Shown in pieces: positions 46,301 to 53,921 of a stretch of DNA of 64,000 nt. Under the pieces are notes generated by a model that searched no databases, had not been told where the DNA came from, and was given only the letters and a program-made list of their open reading frames with translations. How positions within the stretch are numbered: position 1 is the first letter of the stretch; each line of letters starts with the position of its first letter. Location: the NCBI GenBank assembly GCA_016936665.1, contig JAFGXI010000010.1:136611-200610 (forward strand). The letters are read 5' to 3'. A program made the translations under genes and the position numbers. The DNA comes from Bacteroidales bacterium (GTDB lineage: Bacteria > Bacteroidota > Bacteroidia > Bacteroidales > JAFGXI01).

Positions 46301-47351
46301 CTGCAGACACCCAAGATTCACCTTTATCAACAGAATAATACAAATTAAAGTATTTATCAGTATTGGCCGCACTCCATGGGGTGTATGAACATAGAGCGTA
46401 CATATAATTAGGATCGGAAGGTGAAATGGCAACTTCAATTCTATCAAAACCTGTGTCGAAGTAGCTTGCTTTACTGACAGCTGTATTCGTTCCTGCCTGA
46501 ACTACATAAACTCTGTGCTCTCCTGAATTCATTGCGAAAACAACAGTTCCATCGGATCCCACTTCAACATCAGTAGCAATACCAAATTTACCATATGGAT
46601 TTCCCCAAGTGACACCACCATCTGTTGATATCATAACTGCCGATGTAGTTGCAGCATATAATGCGTTATTTACACTGCTATATACAATTTTGTTTACAAT
46701 CGAAAAATTTGAATTTTCATTGGTAGATTCAAGTCGTGTAAACGTAGTACCATCTGTTGATTTATAAATTCCGTTACCCTCAAAACCTCTAGAAGTAGTA
46801 TTAGTTGAAACCGTTCCGGCAAAATATTCTCCAGTGCCAATATAAAAATTATTATCATCATCCTGACAAATAGATGATATTGAAAGATTATTAAAATTAT
46901 TAATATCGACAGGAATCCACGACAGTCCATTAGTTGTAGACTTCCACAAACCACCTGCAACACCTGCTGCCCATAACGTTTTGTTGTCTCTTTTATCAAC
47001 CATAAAAGCTCTAGTTCTTCCTCCAACATCATCAGGCCCCACAAACTGCCAATTTAAGCTCCCAGAAGATTTACCTCCCTTTGCTAGCTTAAAATTTTCA
47101 AAACTTTTTTCAGCACGTTCAATATCTTCTCTTGAAATTGTTCCCGTATGAGGATTAACTCTCATTTTCCATAACAGTTCAGCTGCACCCTGAGGCCCGT
47201 TCTCTGCTTTTTGTTGACCTTTTTCGAATGCTCTAGGTATGTATTTATAGCTAGCAGAATCGTCAGTAGAAACGGCATTTAAGAAAAAAACAGCCGACCA
47301 ACCAGCGACTACCACTAACACAGAGCTGAATAGTAAATGTTTAGTTTTCAT
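43353..47351 (-). CDS. T9SS-secreted beta-propeller protein with a tandem-repeat insert
   Basis: This 1332-aa protein has an N-terminal signal peptide, a large WD40/BNR/sortilin-like beta-propeller region (about 50-780, with many SxDGG/STDxGxTW-like blades such as STDGGVTWG and DKGESW), a repetitive Asn/Asp/Ser/Thr/Tyr-rich insert at about 788-1061, a last propeller segment (ITSVEVDPNNNNRVLVTIGG ... LGTEFGVFSTE) and a C-terminal type A T9SS sorting domain (about 1255-1332) with VYPNP and the DLSGRKVY motif, ending in KFIVE. The sorting domain sends it through the type IX machinery to the cell surface or medium. Ligand and enzymatic activity are unknown. Confidence 0.88.
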   Translation of the reverse strand: MKTKHLLFSSVLVVVAGWSAVFFLNAVSTDDSASYKYIPRAFEKGQQKAENGPQGAAELLWKMRVNPHTGTISREDIERAEKSFENFKLAKGGKSSGSLNWQFVGPDDVGGRTRAFMVDKRDNKTLWAAGVAGGLWKSTTNGLSWIPVDINNFNNLSISSICQDDDNNFYIGTGEYFAGTVSTNTTSRGFEGNGIYKSTDGTTFTRLESTNENSNFSIVNKIVYSSVNNALYAATTSAVMISTDGGVTWGNPYGKFGIATDVEVGSDGTVVFAMNSGEHRVYVVQAGTNTAVSKASYFDTGFDRIEVAISPSDPNYMYALCSYTPWSAANTDKYFNLYYSVDKGESWVSAVLDQTPSLDIFRNKSQGYYDNTISVFPTDPTSIIFGGIDLWTWSFANGFEQISYWSGSGQKYVHADQHNIVFHPDFENNHTVYFTNDGGIFASYDAGFSFQALNKNYGVTQYYALDCGPNGEILGGCQDNGSPYMDLLQPSDPLSSREVTGGDGGYSAISELYYGAVFTTIYHSELRRSNENGIAATMQYNPFDEGLKSTSASLRPGNAQNPFVTPIALWESFNYLDNRIYFPYVVDTVIRPNEVGIPVVDSAFAEGYTFLVKSKTVNNKTFEYKVTAQDIANNGDSLRPGDTIVMRERYAAMMAIGGYKMIYFTRDILNFKESLINWDAVVGLTKFGASTDLIYNNANIGVEQLGQLKWSKDGSLLFATSNGSKGKAFIFKGFEDAYSYKGLSYDKIITSKDTVFNVSTNNITNVQLLQSNPINVWSVTYSGNTNKHVIALDTTTSSLLLDLYHHYYNDCDTNVINNIYSSSVDSSYTSTEAFTSYSLDAGSLNFSNIYRIDSSYQSNYLVDFNIFDREDCSSNTITGVDADTVLNVTANPFVSTLDSVYTTNNQYANVLKIDTTSFSPDTILNLIRKTYSGYSCNIDTVFDINIDTIANTVSYNVEYDNYDVNTPNTLIENIVSIDSLLNSVDTLINIYYKDQSSGCALLSQMNINIDSVSNFISSTEDYNTLNVQMSDTTYSNIVRIDTIGAESLINIVYQDTTYEMGVVEDGNMTWNDREINTTDKIIGKNMDVPNDDNTYITSVEVDPNNNNRVLVTIGGYSNDPHVYFTENALDDNIIWNSVDGNLPKIPVYASLISDSTGTVILGTEFGVFSTESLNGSATSWVYEESMPKVPVFHLTQQIQPNGYIDGVCQSGVKNSGEIYAGTHGLGAWKMDNFKRPLGITPIHTQIPDALTVKVYPNPVVNTAKVEYALPKDGDVSIEVYDLSGRKVYTEEHKSVPKGKYITDINANDYQSGVYILSLTVNNERKVSKFIVE
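44169..44990 (-). repeat. Tandem ~60-residue protein repeats inside the T9SS cargo protein
   Basis: Protein residues 788-1061 contain four full units (788-847, 848-908, 909-972, 973-1035) and a partial fifth (1036-1061). Each starts with a pattern like N-I/V-x-x-I-D-S/T (NIYRIDSS, NVLKIDTT, NIVSIDSL, NIVRIDTI; the first is HVIALDTT), continues with Leu-x-x-x-Tyr/Phe, has one Cys at unit position 23-28, and then an Asp/Asn-rich second half. They divide the propeller before its final segment. Confidence 0.75.
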
Positions 47352-47444
47352 ATGAATAGAATTCCTATTTAAAATTTATTTAACATTTTTTATGAACAGG
47401 CAATATACGAATATTTTTTTATTAATAAAATGTTTTTTCTTGCT

Positions 47445-48290
47445 TCATTTTATGTGCTTTTCGGCATGATATGATGACCTGATCAAACTGCCACTCTCGA
47501 CAAAATCGAATCCTTTATTCAACGCAATTCCTTTTAATTGATCGAAATATGCATCGTCGTAAAACTTTTGCACTGGGATATTTAATGAAGATGATTGTAA
47601 ATATTGACCTATCGTTATTATTTTACAATTAACCGATAATAAATCATCCATTACTTGTTCAATTTCTTCTTGTGTTTCACCCAATCCTAACATTATTCCC
47701 GATTTGGTTTTTATTCCTCGTTCGGCCAAATAAGATAAGGTTTTTAGACTTGTTCTATATTTTGCCCTCGATCTAATATGCGGAGTTAAACGTTCTACGG
47801 TTTCTAAATTATGGGATACTATTTCTGGTTTAACATTAACAATAATATCTAACAGTTCCGGTATTGCATCGAAATCGGGTATCAAGGTTTCTAATGTGGT
47901 ACTTGGATTTTCTGATCTTATAGCATTGATAACATCAGCCCAAAACGAAGCCCCTTTATCTGGAAGATCGTCTCTATCAACGGAAGTGAGTACACAATGT
48001 TTCAATCGCATCAACTTAACAGAATCGGCTACACGATTTGGCTCCTCAATATCTGGCGGTAGAGGTTTACCGGTTGGTACAGAACAAAATTTGCAAGATC
48101 TCGTGCAGATATTTCCCAAAATCATAAAAGTGGCGGTTCCATTCGACCAACATTCCGATAAATTCGGGCAATTTCCACTTTCGCAAATAGTATGCAATTT
48201 ATATTTGTGTACGATGGACTTTGTCGCAATATATTCTTTCCCAAAAGGTATTTTTATTTTGGGTTTATTAGGATCTATCTCTCTTTTCAT
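47445..48290 (-). CDS. lipA: Lipoyl synthase
   Basis: This 281-aa radical-SAM enzyme has both LipA iron-sulfur motifs: Cys36, Cys41 and Cys47 (CESGNCPNLSEC, auxiliary cluster) and Cys62-x3-Cys66-x2-Cys69 (CTRSCKFC, radical-SAM cluster), and the C-terminal RSSYHA. It inserts sulfur at C6 and C8 of protein-bound octanoate. It is 2 bp downstream of an outer-membrane-like protein gene and may be cotranscribed with it. No lipB is nearby. Confidence 0.96.
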   Translation of the reverse strand: MKREIDPNKPKIKIPFGKEYIATKSIVHKYKLHTICESGNCPNLSECWSNGTATFMILGNICTRSCKFCSVPTGKPLPPDIEEPNRVADSVKLMRLKHCVLTSVDRDDLPDKGASFWADVINAIRSENPSTTLETLIPDFDAIPELLDIIVNVKPEIVSHNLETVERLTPHIRSRAKYRTSLKTLSYLAERGIKTKSGIMLGLGETQEEIEQVMDDLLSVNCKIITIGQYLQSSSLNIPVQKFYDDAYFDQLKGIALNKGFDFVESGSLIRSSYHAEKHIK

Positions 48291-48292
48291 TT

Positions 48293-49081
48293 TTATTGAT
48301 TTGTTGTGATACCACTATCGCGTTTCTTACCGAAACGATAACCGACTGATAGTGTCAATAGGTATGGATAATTTTCTTCTGTAGCCATTATCGTAATATC
48401 TCTGTGGTAATAGTCCAAAAGTATACTTAATTCTATTTCATTAATTGCATTATATTTTTTATTCACATTAAATACGACAGAGGCTTTTATAAACCCGCCA
48501 AATGCAAACTGACTTTCTAAAAAACCTTTAAAATAAGATGATTTTCCGACGATGTAATCCCTCAACAAATATTCATATTTATCGAAAGGAACTTCTTCAT
48601 CGTTAATGAGTGTGTAATATATTGGCTTTAACCAAACCACAGACATTCCAACGCTATAATAAAAATCTATTGCAATGCCTCCTTGAGAATATTTCCCAAA
48701 AAGCTCTTTTTTTCTGCCATAAGATATTTTTAAATTATAAGCATGATTAAGTTTACCGTACACATATTTCTTGTTGAAATCGTACGCACTATTAATTCTA
48801 ATCTCTTTAGGGTGTTTGATGTATGAAAAATCAAAATCGATAAGCCTAGAACGAAAGCCATCTTTTCGTTTACTCAGCCTATAACCTAATGTAAATCCGT
48901 TGTTGTTTATTGCTAGTATTGCAGAGCGAGAATCTCTATTATAATCAACTTCTGTAATCGATTCTGTTTGGGCTAATGTAGGTTGCGATAGGCTTAAACA
49001 AAAGAAAATCAAGAGACCTAAAAAGTATCTTGATTTAATAATTACGTCTACTTTGTTTGTTATTAAAGCAGTCTTAAACAT
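48293..49081 (-). CDS. Putative outer-membrane beta-barrel protein
   Basis: This 262-aa protein has an extended signal peptide (hydrophobic core YFLGLLIFFCLSLSQ, cleavage near TLAQ) and a body of alternating amphipathic strands rich in Tyr and Phe, ending in SVGYRF plus a short tail. The pattern suits a small outer-membrane porin-like barrel. The family is not clear. Its start overlaps the end of a 43-codon lipoprotein gene by 8 bp, and lipA follows after 2 bp, so the three are probably cotranscribed. Confidence 0.75.
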   Translation of the reverse strand: MFKTALITNKVDVIIKSRYFLGLLIFFCLSLSQPTLAQTESITEVDYNRDSRSAILAINNNGFTLGYRLSKRKDGFRSRLIDFDFSYIKHPKEIRINSAYDFNKKYVYGKLNHAYNLKISYGRKKELFGKYSQGGIAIDFYYSVGMSVVWLKPIYYTLINDEEVPFDKYEYLLRDYIVGKSSYFKGFLESQFAFGGFIKASVVFNVNKKYNAINEIELSILLDYYHRDITIMATEENYPYLLTLSVGYRFGKKRDSGITTNQ

Positions 49082-49205
49082 TTTTTTGTGAATGCTCTAC
49101 TTCAGCTTTACTATATGCAGGACATTGATGCGTACTTTTACAAGAACTTAATACAATGACTGAAACAATAACTATAGCCGACAAAACAATGTACTTTCTC
49201 TTCAT
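49074..49205 (-). CDS. 43-aa lipoprotein
   Basis: A 44-codon frame (ATG at 49205, stop at 49074-49076) encodes MKRKYIVLSAIVIVSVIVLS followed by a lipobox Ser-Ser-Cys (Cys22) and a short mature peptide CKSTHQCPAYSKAEVEH. The signal peptide is textbook lipoprotein type. The mature part includes CPAY, a motif I recall from tiny lipoproteins of this phylum. The frame overlaps the beta-barrel protein's start by 8 bp and has a candidate promoter 50 bp upstream. It is shorter than usual gene-finding cutoffs. Confidence 0.68.
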   Translation of the reverse strand: MKRKYIVLSAIVIVSVIVLSSCKSTHQCPAYSKAEVEHSQKNV

Positions 49206-49255
49206 ATAAATAAATTTAGTAATATAACAAGGTAAATTCTCAATCTAAATCTTTA

Positions 49256-49289
49256 CAAACATAACAAAAATGAATTAATGAATTACCAA
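49256..49289 (-). promoter_or_regulatory. Candidate promoter for the small lipoprotein / barrel / lipA group
   Basis: On the minus strand TTG (49289-49287) and an exact TATGTTTG (49263-49256) are 23 bp apart. The -7 element lies 50 bp upstream of the 43-aa lipoprotein ATG. Confidence 0.48.
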
Positions 49290-49311
49290 ACTGAGTATAA
49301 AATATTTAACA

Positions 49312-50232
49312 TTATTTAAACAATTGCCCCTGACAGTATGCATTAAACTGCATGTATTTCCTTACTTTCTCTGTTATTTCAAAATTTTTTAAACCACCCC
49401 AAAAAGGTGCGATTAACAATTCCTTTGGAGACTCGGACGAAAAACGTTCTATCACAACATCGGGGCGTAAATGCCTTAAAAATTCACCAACAATTTCAAC
49501 ATAATCATTTACAGAAAGCAATTCGAAGGCATTGGAATTGTTTTTATAGGATTTTGCCATTGCTGTTCCTTTTATGATTTGCAGCTGATGTAATTTTAAA
49601 AATTCTATTGGTAATTTTGAAACCTGAACAGCATGCTCCGTAAAATCGGTCTTCGATTCTCCAGGGATTCCAATTATTAAATGGGCGCCTAAATGAATAT
49701 TTCTGTTTTTAAGAATTTCAAACGCATCAATTGTTTCATTGTAAGTATGGCAACGATTCAATAAATTTAAACTTCGATCTAATGTCGATTCTATTCCAAT
49801 TTCAACGGACACAAAATGGCTCTTAGCGTATTCTTCTATCAAATCGGCTATTTCTCTGGTAATGGCATCCGGACGTGTTGAAATGACCAAGCCTATTACT
49901 TTTGGATGGGACAAAGCCTCATCGTATAGTGCTTTTAAACGCTTAATAGAATCGTATGTATTGGTGTATGCTTGAAAGTAAGCCAGATACTTTTGTGCTT
50001 TGTACTTAGGTTCGAAAAATGCGACGCCTTCGTTTAGTTGCTGAATAATTGTTTTCTGAGATGATGTATAAATCGGGTTAAAGGTATCGTTATTGCAATA
50101 GGTGCAACCACCCCTACCCTTTGTTCCATCTCTGTTTGGACAAGTAAACCCAGCATCGACAGAAATTTTTTGTACCCGTTCACCAAAAGTCTCTCTGATG
50201 TACTTACTATATGAATTAAATACTTCTGACAT
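49312..50232 (-). CDS. TIGR01212/YhcC-family radical SAM protein
   Basis: This 306-aa protein starts with FNSYSKYIRETFGERVQKIS and has an atypical radical-SAM cysteine set C31...C43-x2-C46 in DAGFTCPNRDGTKGRGGCTYC, as in the YhcC/TIGR01212 group, then the TYQAYTNTYD-like FQAYTNTYDSI and STRPDAI motifs. The family has been linked to tRNA or other RNA modification but the reaction is not established. It follows the POT transporter gene with a terminator between, so it is likely separately expressed. Confidence 0.92.
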   Translation of the reverse strand: MSEVFNSYSKYIRETFGERVQKISVDAGFTCPNRDGTKGRGGCTYCNNDTFNPIYTSSQKTIIQQLNEGVAFFEPKYKAQKYLAYFQAYTNTYDSIKRLKALYDEALSHPKVIGLVISTRPDAITREIADLIEEYAKSHFVSVEIGIESTLDRSLNLLNRCHTYNETIDAFEILKNRNIHLGAHLIIGIPGESKTDFTEHAVQVSKLPIEFLKLHQLQIIKGTAMAKSYKNNSNAFELLSVNDYVEIVGEFLRHLRPDVVIERFSSESPKELLIAPFWGGLKNFEITEKVRKYMQFNAYCQGQLFK

Positions 50233-50244
50233 CTATTTTATAAT

Positions 50245-50269
50245 AAAAAGCCCTCTCAATCGAGAGGGC
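50245..50269 (-). terminator. Intrinsic terminator after the POT transporter gene
   Basis: GCCCTCTC-GATT-GAGAGGGC is an 8-bp GC-rich stem with a tetraloop followed by T residues on the minus strand, 24 bp past the transporter stop. Confidence 0.9.
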
Positions 50270-50292
50270 CTATATATTGTTTTACTTAAGGT

Positions 50293-51849
50293 TTACTTTG
50301 CAACTCGCTCTAACCACTTTACCATACCTATCATGACAAACATTGACAAGCCCGTAACTGCAACAAAAACAAACCATGTTAACCACATCGGACTATTCGT
50401 GTATAGTATTCCTCCAATAAACAATAGAATATTACCAAGCGCTGTTGCTGTTAACCAAAGGCCTTGCATTAATCCTTGTAAATGAGGAGGAGATACTTTT
50501 GCCACAAAAGCAATACCTAAAGGGCTAATAAATAATTCTGCCACAGTAAGAATAAAATACAAACCAATCATAACCATTGGAGTCAATTTAATGGAATTAA
50601 TTTGATCTACAGACATAGTTCCTAATTCTGTTTTAGTAGGAAGGGCAAATGAGAAAATCATTAAAAACAAAAATGCTAAAGAAGCTATTCCCATACCATA
50701 AGCAATCTTTCTAGGCGTAGAAATCCCTCCATTACTTCTTCTATCAAGAAAACCAAAGAACCACATAATTAGTGGAGTAAGAAACACCACAAAGAAAGGA
50801 TTAACAGCAGCAAACAACTCTGCACCAATTATTTGAGTAAATCCAAAATCGATTTTAATTGAATCTAGGTTGATATAATCTCTAGCAAAATATGTTAATG
50901 AATATCCGTTTTGGTGAAACGCAAACCAAAAGAAAATTACAACGCCAAAAACTGCAAATAAAGCATATATTCTTTGTTTAACTTCCTGAGCACTCATCTT
51001 AATTTCTTCAACACTTGCTTTATCACCTGAACCACTTTTCTTTTTCGAAACGTCTGGAAATTTTGATTTATTTGCAATGTAAATAAACAAAGAAACAACC
51101 ATCATTACAATTGCAGACATAAAAGCATATTGAAATCCTCTACTAAACACATCAATATAATTATTTACAAATTCACCAATATTCGTAACCGCTTCACCAT
51201 TTGCCATGGCTTTAGAAGCATAAATGTTTAATTTCTCTAGTTGATCTGGAGCTAAATTTCCTCCTTTATTAATATAGTCGTGGCATAGTTCTGGTAAAGA
51301 CGATTCGTATAAAAAATTATTAGCTTTCAACCACCAATTCCTTATACCTACAGCAATAAAAGGCGCAAAAAAAGCACCAACATTAATAAACATGTAAAAA
51401 AGTTGGAAGCCTGACTCCTGTTTATGTTTATATTTTTCATTATCATACATTTGCCCTACAAGTGCTTGTAGGTTTCCTTTAAACAATCCATTACCAAAAG
51501 CAATTACAAACAAACCAAAGCTTGTTAGTGTTAAGTATAATGCTTGATTTGGCACTGGCGTAGGTGTAGGAAAAGCAATTATAACATACCCAAAAGCCAT
51601 CACTACTAGGCCCATCAAAATTGTACTCTTATATTTTTTTGTTCTATCAGCTATCAAACCTCCTACTAGTGAAAGCACATAAATAGATGCATAAAAAATT
51701 GAATAAATATAACCGGTTGTAGTTTCAGACAAGCCAAATTTAGCTGAAATAAATAATGTAAGAATTGCCATCATTATATAGAATCCGAAACGTTCTCCCA
51801 TATTGGCCAAAGCTGCTGCAATTAATCCTTTAGGATGTCCTTTAAACAT
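50293..51849 (-). CDS. POT-family proton-coupled peptide transporter
   Basis: This 518-aa protein has about 14 membrane segments and the POT start KGHPKGLIAAALANMGERFGFY. The classical proton-coupling motif ExxERFxYY reads NMGERFGFY, so the first Glu is Asn while the second Glu-Arg pair is kept. A cytosolic loop rich in Lys, Ser and Glu (about residues 258-287) separates the two halves. It should import di/tripeptides with protons. It is expressed alone, with an exact TAnnTTTG 39 bp upstream. Confidence 0.9.
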   Translation of the reverse strand: MFKGHPKGLIAAALANMGERFGFYIMMAILTLFISAKFGLSETTTGYIYSIFYASIYVLSLVGGLIADRTKKYKSTILMGLVVMAFGYVIIAFPTPTPVPNQALYLTLTSFGLFVIAFGNGLFKGNLQALVGQMYDNEKYKHKQESGFQLFYMFINVGAFFAPFIAVGIRNWWLKANNFLYESSLPELCHDYINKGGNLAPDQLEKLNIYASKAMANGEAVTNIGEFVNNYIDVFSRGFQYAFMSAIVMMVVSLFIYIANKSKFPDVSKKKSGSGDKASVEEIKMSAQEVKQRIYALFAVFGVVIFFWFAFHQNGYSLTYFARDYINLDSIKIDFGFTQIIGAELFAAVNPFFVVFLTPLIMWFFGFLDRRSNGGISTPRKIAYGMGIASLAFLFLMIFSFALPTKTELGTMSVDQINSIKLTPMVMIGLYFILTVAELFISPLGIAFVAKVSPPHLQGLMQGLWLTATALGNILLFIGGILYTNSPMWLTWFVFVAVTGLSMFVMIGMVKWLERVAK

Positions 51850-51887
51850 ATTTAATATTTTTATAAGTTAACAAATTTTAAGAAACA

Positions 51888-51895
51888 CAAAGATA
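51888..51895 (-). promoter_or_regulatory. Candidate -7 element for the POT transporter
   Basis: TATCTTTG on the minus strand matches TAnnTTTG exactly, 39 bp before the ATG at 51849. No clear -33 element is seen. Confidence 0.42.
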
Positions 51896-51932
51896 AAAAT
51901 CTTTTTGAATTAGCATCATGAATTTTACCAGA

Positions 51933-52595
51933 CTAGAAGCTAAACACATAATTCACAATGTTTGCGCCCATCATTAATGCTTTTTTTCGTAATTCTAGCG
52001 GATCGTTATGCACGTCTGCATCTTCCCATCCATCGCCTAAATCGCACTCGTAATCGTAAAAACAGATCAATCGACCTTCATAAATTAATCCAAAGCCTTG
52101 AGGGGCTTTATTGTCGTGTTCGTGAATTTTTGGAAGTCCTGTTTTGAAATCGTAAAAGTTATGATAAATAGGATGATTATAAGGCAACTCAACGAATTCT
52201 AGTTCGGGAAAGACTTTTTTCATCTCTCTACGAATAAAAGGATCGATTCCGTAATTATCGGAAACATGTAAAAAACCTCCTGCTAACAAATATTCGCGCA
52301 ACTGTCTCGCCTCTTTCTCTGAAAATAATATGTTACCATGACCGGTTAAATGAATTAATGGGTAATTAAACAAATCATCATTCAATTCCACTGTTGCATA
52401 TTCCGTTTTAATTTGAGTTTTGAGGTTTTCGTTGCAAAACTGAATCAAATTTTTTAAAGAAGTTGGATTCGCATACCAATCGCCGCCTCCATTATATTTT
52501 ACAAGTGCAATTTGCAAACCTGTTTCCTGAGCAATTATTCCGTTAAATACAGACCAAAATCCTATAAAGAGCAATACCTTTTTCATTAAGTTCAT
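51933..52595 (-). CDS. Exported DUF4159 protein
   Basis: This 220-aa protein has a signal peptide (MKKVLLFIGFWSVFNGIIAQ, start possible at residue 1 or 4) and the DUF4159 core: IALVKYNGGGDWYANPTSLKNL, LTGHGNILFSEKEARQLREYL, GGFLHVSDNYGIDPFIRREM and GADIVNYVF-like C-terminus. The fold resembles the class I glutaminase-like flavodoxin family, but no function is established. It overlaps rsmE by 4 bp (ATGA), implying translational coupling with a gene of unrelated role. Confidence 0.88.
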   Translation of the reverse strand: MNLMKKVLLFIGFWSVFNGIIAQETGLQIALVKYNGGGDWYANPTSLKNLIQFCNENLKTQIKTEYATVELNDDLFNYPLIHLTGHGNILFSEKEARQLREYLLAGGFLHVSDNYGIDPFIRREMKKVFPELEFVELPYNHPIYHNFYDFKTGLPKIHEHDNKAPQGFGLIYEGRLICFYDYECDLGDGWEDADVHNDPLELRKKALMMGANIVNYVFSF

Positions 52596-53293
52596 TGATT
52601 TATAAATGCCACATTTTGTACTGCAACCAATCCTGCTGTTTCTGTTCTCAAACGATACGAACCTAAGCTTAGGGGTAAGAATCCGGCTTGTTCAGCTTCG
52701 GCGAGTTCCTCGAGCGTAAAATCGCCCTCGGGTCCAATTAGTACCAAAACCGATGCCCCTGCTTGAATGCTTTGCTTCATTGAATGTTTATTGGATTCGT
52801 AGCAATGAGCTATTAAATTAATATCGTATTCATCTTTATTTTTTAAAAATTCGCTCCAACTTGTAAGCGGATTGAGTTTTGGGTGATAGGCTTTGTACGA
52901 TTGCTTCATTGCGGCTTCCAACACTTTTTGTAAACGATCTTCTTTAACTACTTTTCGCTCACTATTATGCGTAACTAGAGGCGTAATTTCATCGATGCCA
53001 ATTTCTGTTGCTTTTTCTAAAAACCACTCATAACGATCGATATTTTTTGTTGGTGCAATAGCAACATGCAGATAGTAAGAATGCTTTTTTTCTACTGTTT
53101 TTCTAATAATCTGAACTTGGCATTGCTTTGCAGAAACGTCTGAAATCTGAGCTTCATAAAAGCTTCCTTTGCCGTCGGTAATAAACAAAGCATCGCCAAC
53201 ATTTAATCTTAGTACTTTAGCAATGTGCTTGCTTTCCGATTCAGAAAAAATGTAGTTTTCACCTTGTATGTCGGGAGCGTAAAATAATCTCAT
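52592..53293 (-). CDS. rsmE: 16S rRNA (uracil(1498)-N(3))-methyltransferase
   Basis: This 233-aa SPOUT-class protein has an N-terminal PUA-like domain and the conserved C-terminal knot: EKATEIGIDEITPLVTHNSER, AAMKQSYKAYHPKL, LIGPEGDFTLEELAEA and LSLGSYRLRTETAGLVA. It methylates N3 of U1498 in 16S rRNA. It leads a two-gene unit with DUF4159 and is divergent from the phosphoesterase gene. Confidence 0.95.
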   Translation of the reverse strand: MRLFYAPDIQGENYIFSESESKHIAKVLRLNVGDALFITDGKGSFYEAQISDVSAKQCQVQIIRKTVEKKHSYYLHVAIAPTKNIDRYEWFLEKATEIGIDEITPLVTHNSERKVVKEDRLQKVLEAAMKQSYKAYHPKLNPLTSWSEFLKNKDEYDINLIAHCYESNKHSMKQSIQAGASVLVLIGPEGDFTLEELAEAEQAGFLPLSLGSYRLRTETAGLVAVQNVAFINQ

Positions 53294-53309
53294 TTCAAAT
53301 CTTATTCAA

Positions 53310-53317
53310 CAAAGTTA
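53310..53317 (-). promoter_or_regulatory. Candidate -7 element for rsmE
   Basis: TAACTTTG on the minus strand matches TAnnTTTG exactly, 16 bp before the rsmE ATG. The -33 region is poor. Confidence 0.45.
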
Positions 53318-53390
53318 AAAGTTTAAAAGAAAGAATCACATTTGATTTAGCATTTTTAACTTGCTTATTAAATTCTTACTCTATTTTCAA

Positions 53391-53398
53391 TACTTTTG
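53391..53398 (+). promoter_or_regulatory. Candidate -7 element for the phosphoesterase/glycosyltransferase/permease operon
   Basis: TACTTTTG matches TAnnTTTG exactly, 19 bp before the ATG at 53418. The nearest TTG upstream is at 27 bp spacing, which is too far, so the -33 is weak. Its position downstream of the in-frame ATG at 53361 supports the later start. Confidence 0.45.
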
Positions 53399-53417
53399 TA
53401 TAAGATTGAACCGCTCA

Positions 53418-53921
53418 ATGAAACGCATCGGAATTATATCGGACACACACAGTTATATAAACGAAAAAGCTCTTTCGTTTTTTGATAAGTGCGATGAAAT
53501 TTGGCATGCAGGCGATATTGGCGATGAGCAAGTTTTACAAACTTTACAAAAAGTCGCCCCTGTTAGAGCTGTTTTTGGAAACATCGACGATACCTCTTTA
53601 AGACATAAACTTCCTCAAAACCAGATCTTTAAAATTGAAGATATTAATGTACTAATGACACATATTGGCGGATACCCGGGCAAGTACCAAGCTGGAATTA
53701 TCGAATTGATTAAAAGGCATCAGATTAATTTATTTATCTCGGGGCATTCTCATATTTTAAAAGTAATGCGGGACGAGTCGAGAAACCTACTCCATATTAA
53801 CCCCGGCGCTTTTGGTAAGTCTGGTTTTCACAGAGTCAATACTTTAGTTCGCTTTGAAATTGATGGCTCAAATTTTAAGAATTTAGAGATTTTAGAGCAA
53901 GAAAAGTTTATAAAAATTTGA
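53418..53921 (+). CDS. YfcE/MJ0936-family metallophosphoesterase
   Basis: I choose the ATG at 53418 (MKRIGIISDTHSY, 167 aa) because it starts at the first conserved strand; an ATG at 53361 would add 19 residues of little use and lies upstream of the likely promoter. Metal-binding motifs are DTH near 9-11, WHAGDIGD, GNID, MTHIGGYPGKY and SGHSHI. Members hydrolyse phosphodiesters or phosphomonoesters, with variable substrates. Its stop overlaps the next gene by 4 bp (ATGA). Confidence 0.9.
   Translation: MKRIGIISDTHSYINEKALSFFDKCDEIWHAGDIGDEQVLQTLQKVAPVRAVFGNIDDTSLRHKLPQNQIFKIEDINVLMTHIGGYPGKYQAGIIELIKRHQINLFISGHSHILKVMRDESRNLLHINPGAFGKSGFHRVNTLVRFEIDGSNFKNLEILEQEKFIKI

Noticed and set aside
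43353..47351. Interpretation as a glycosyl hydrolase or sialidase because of the BNR-like repeats
   Set aside because: No catalytic residues of those families can be identified; only the propeller pattern is visible.
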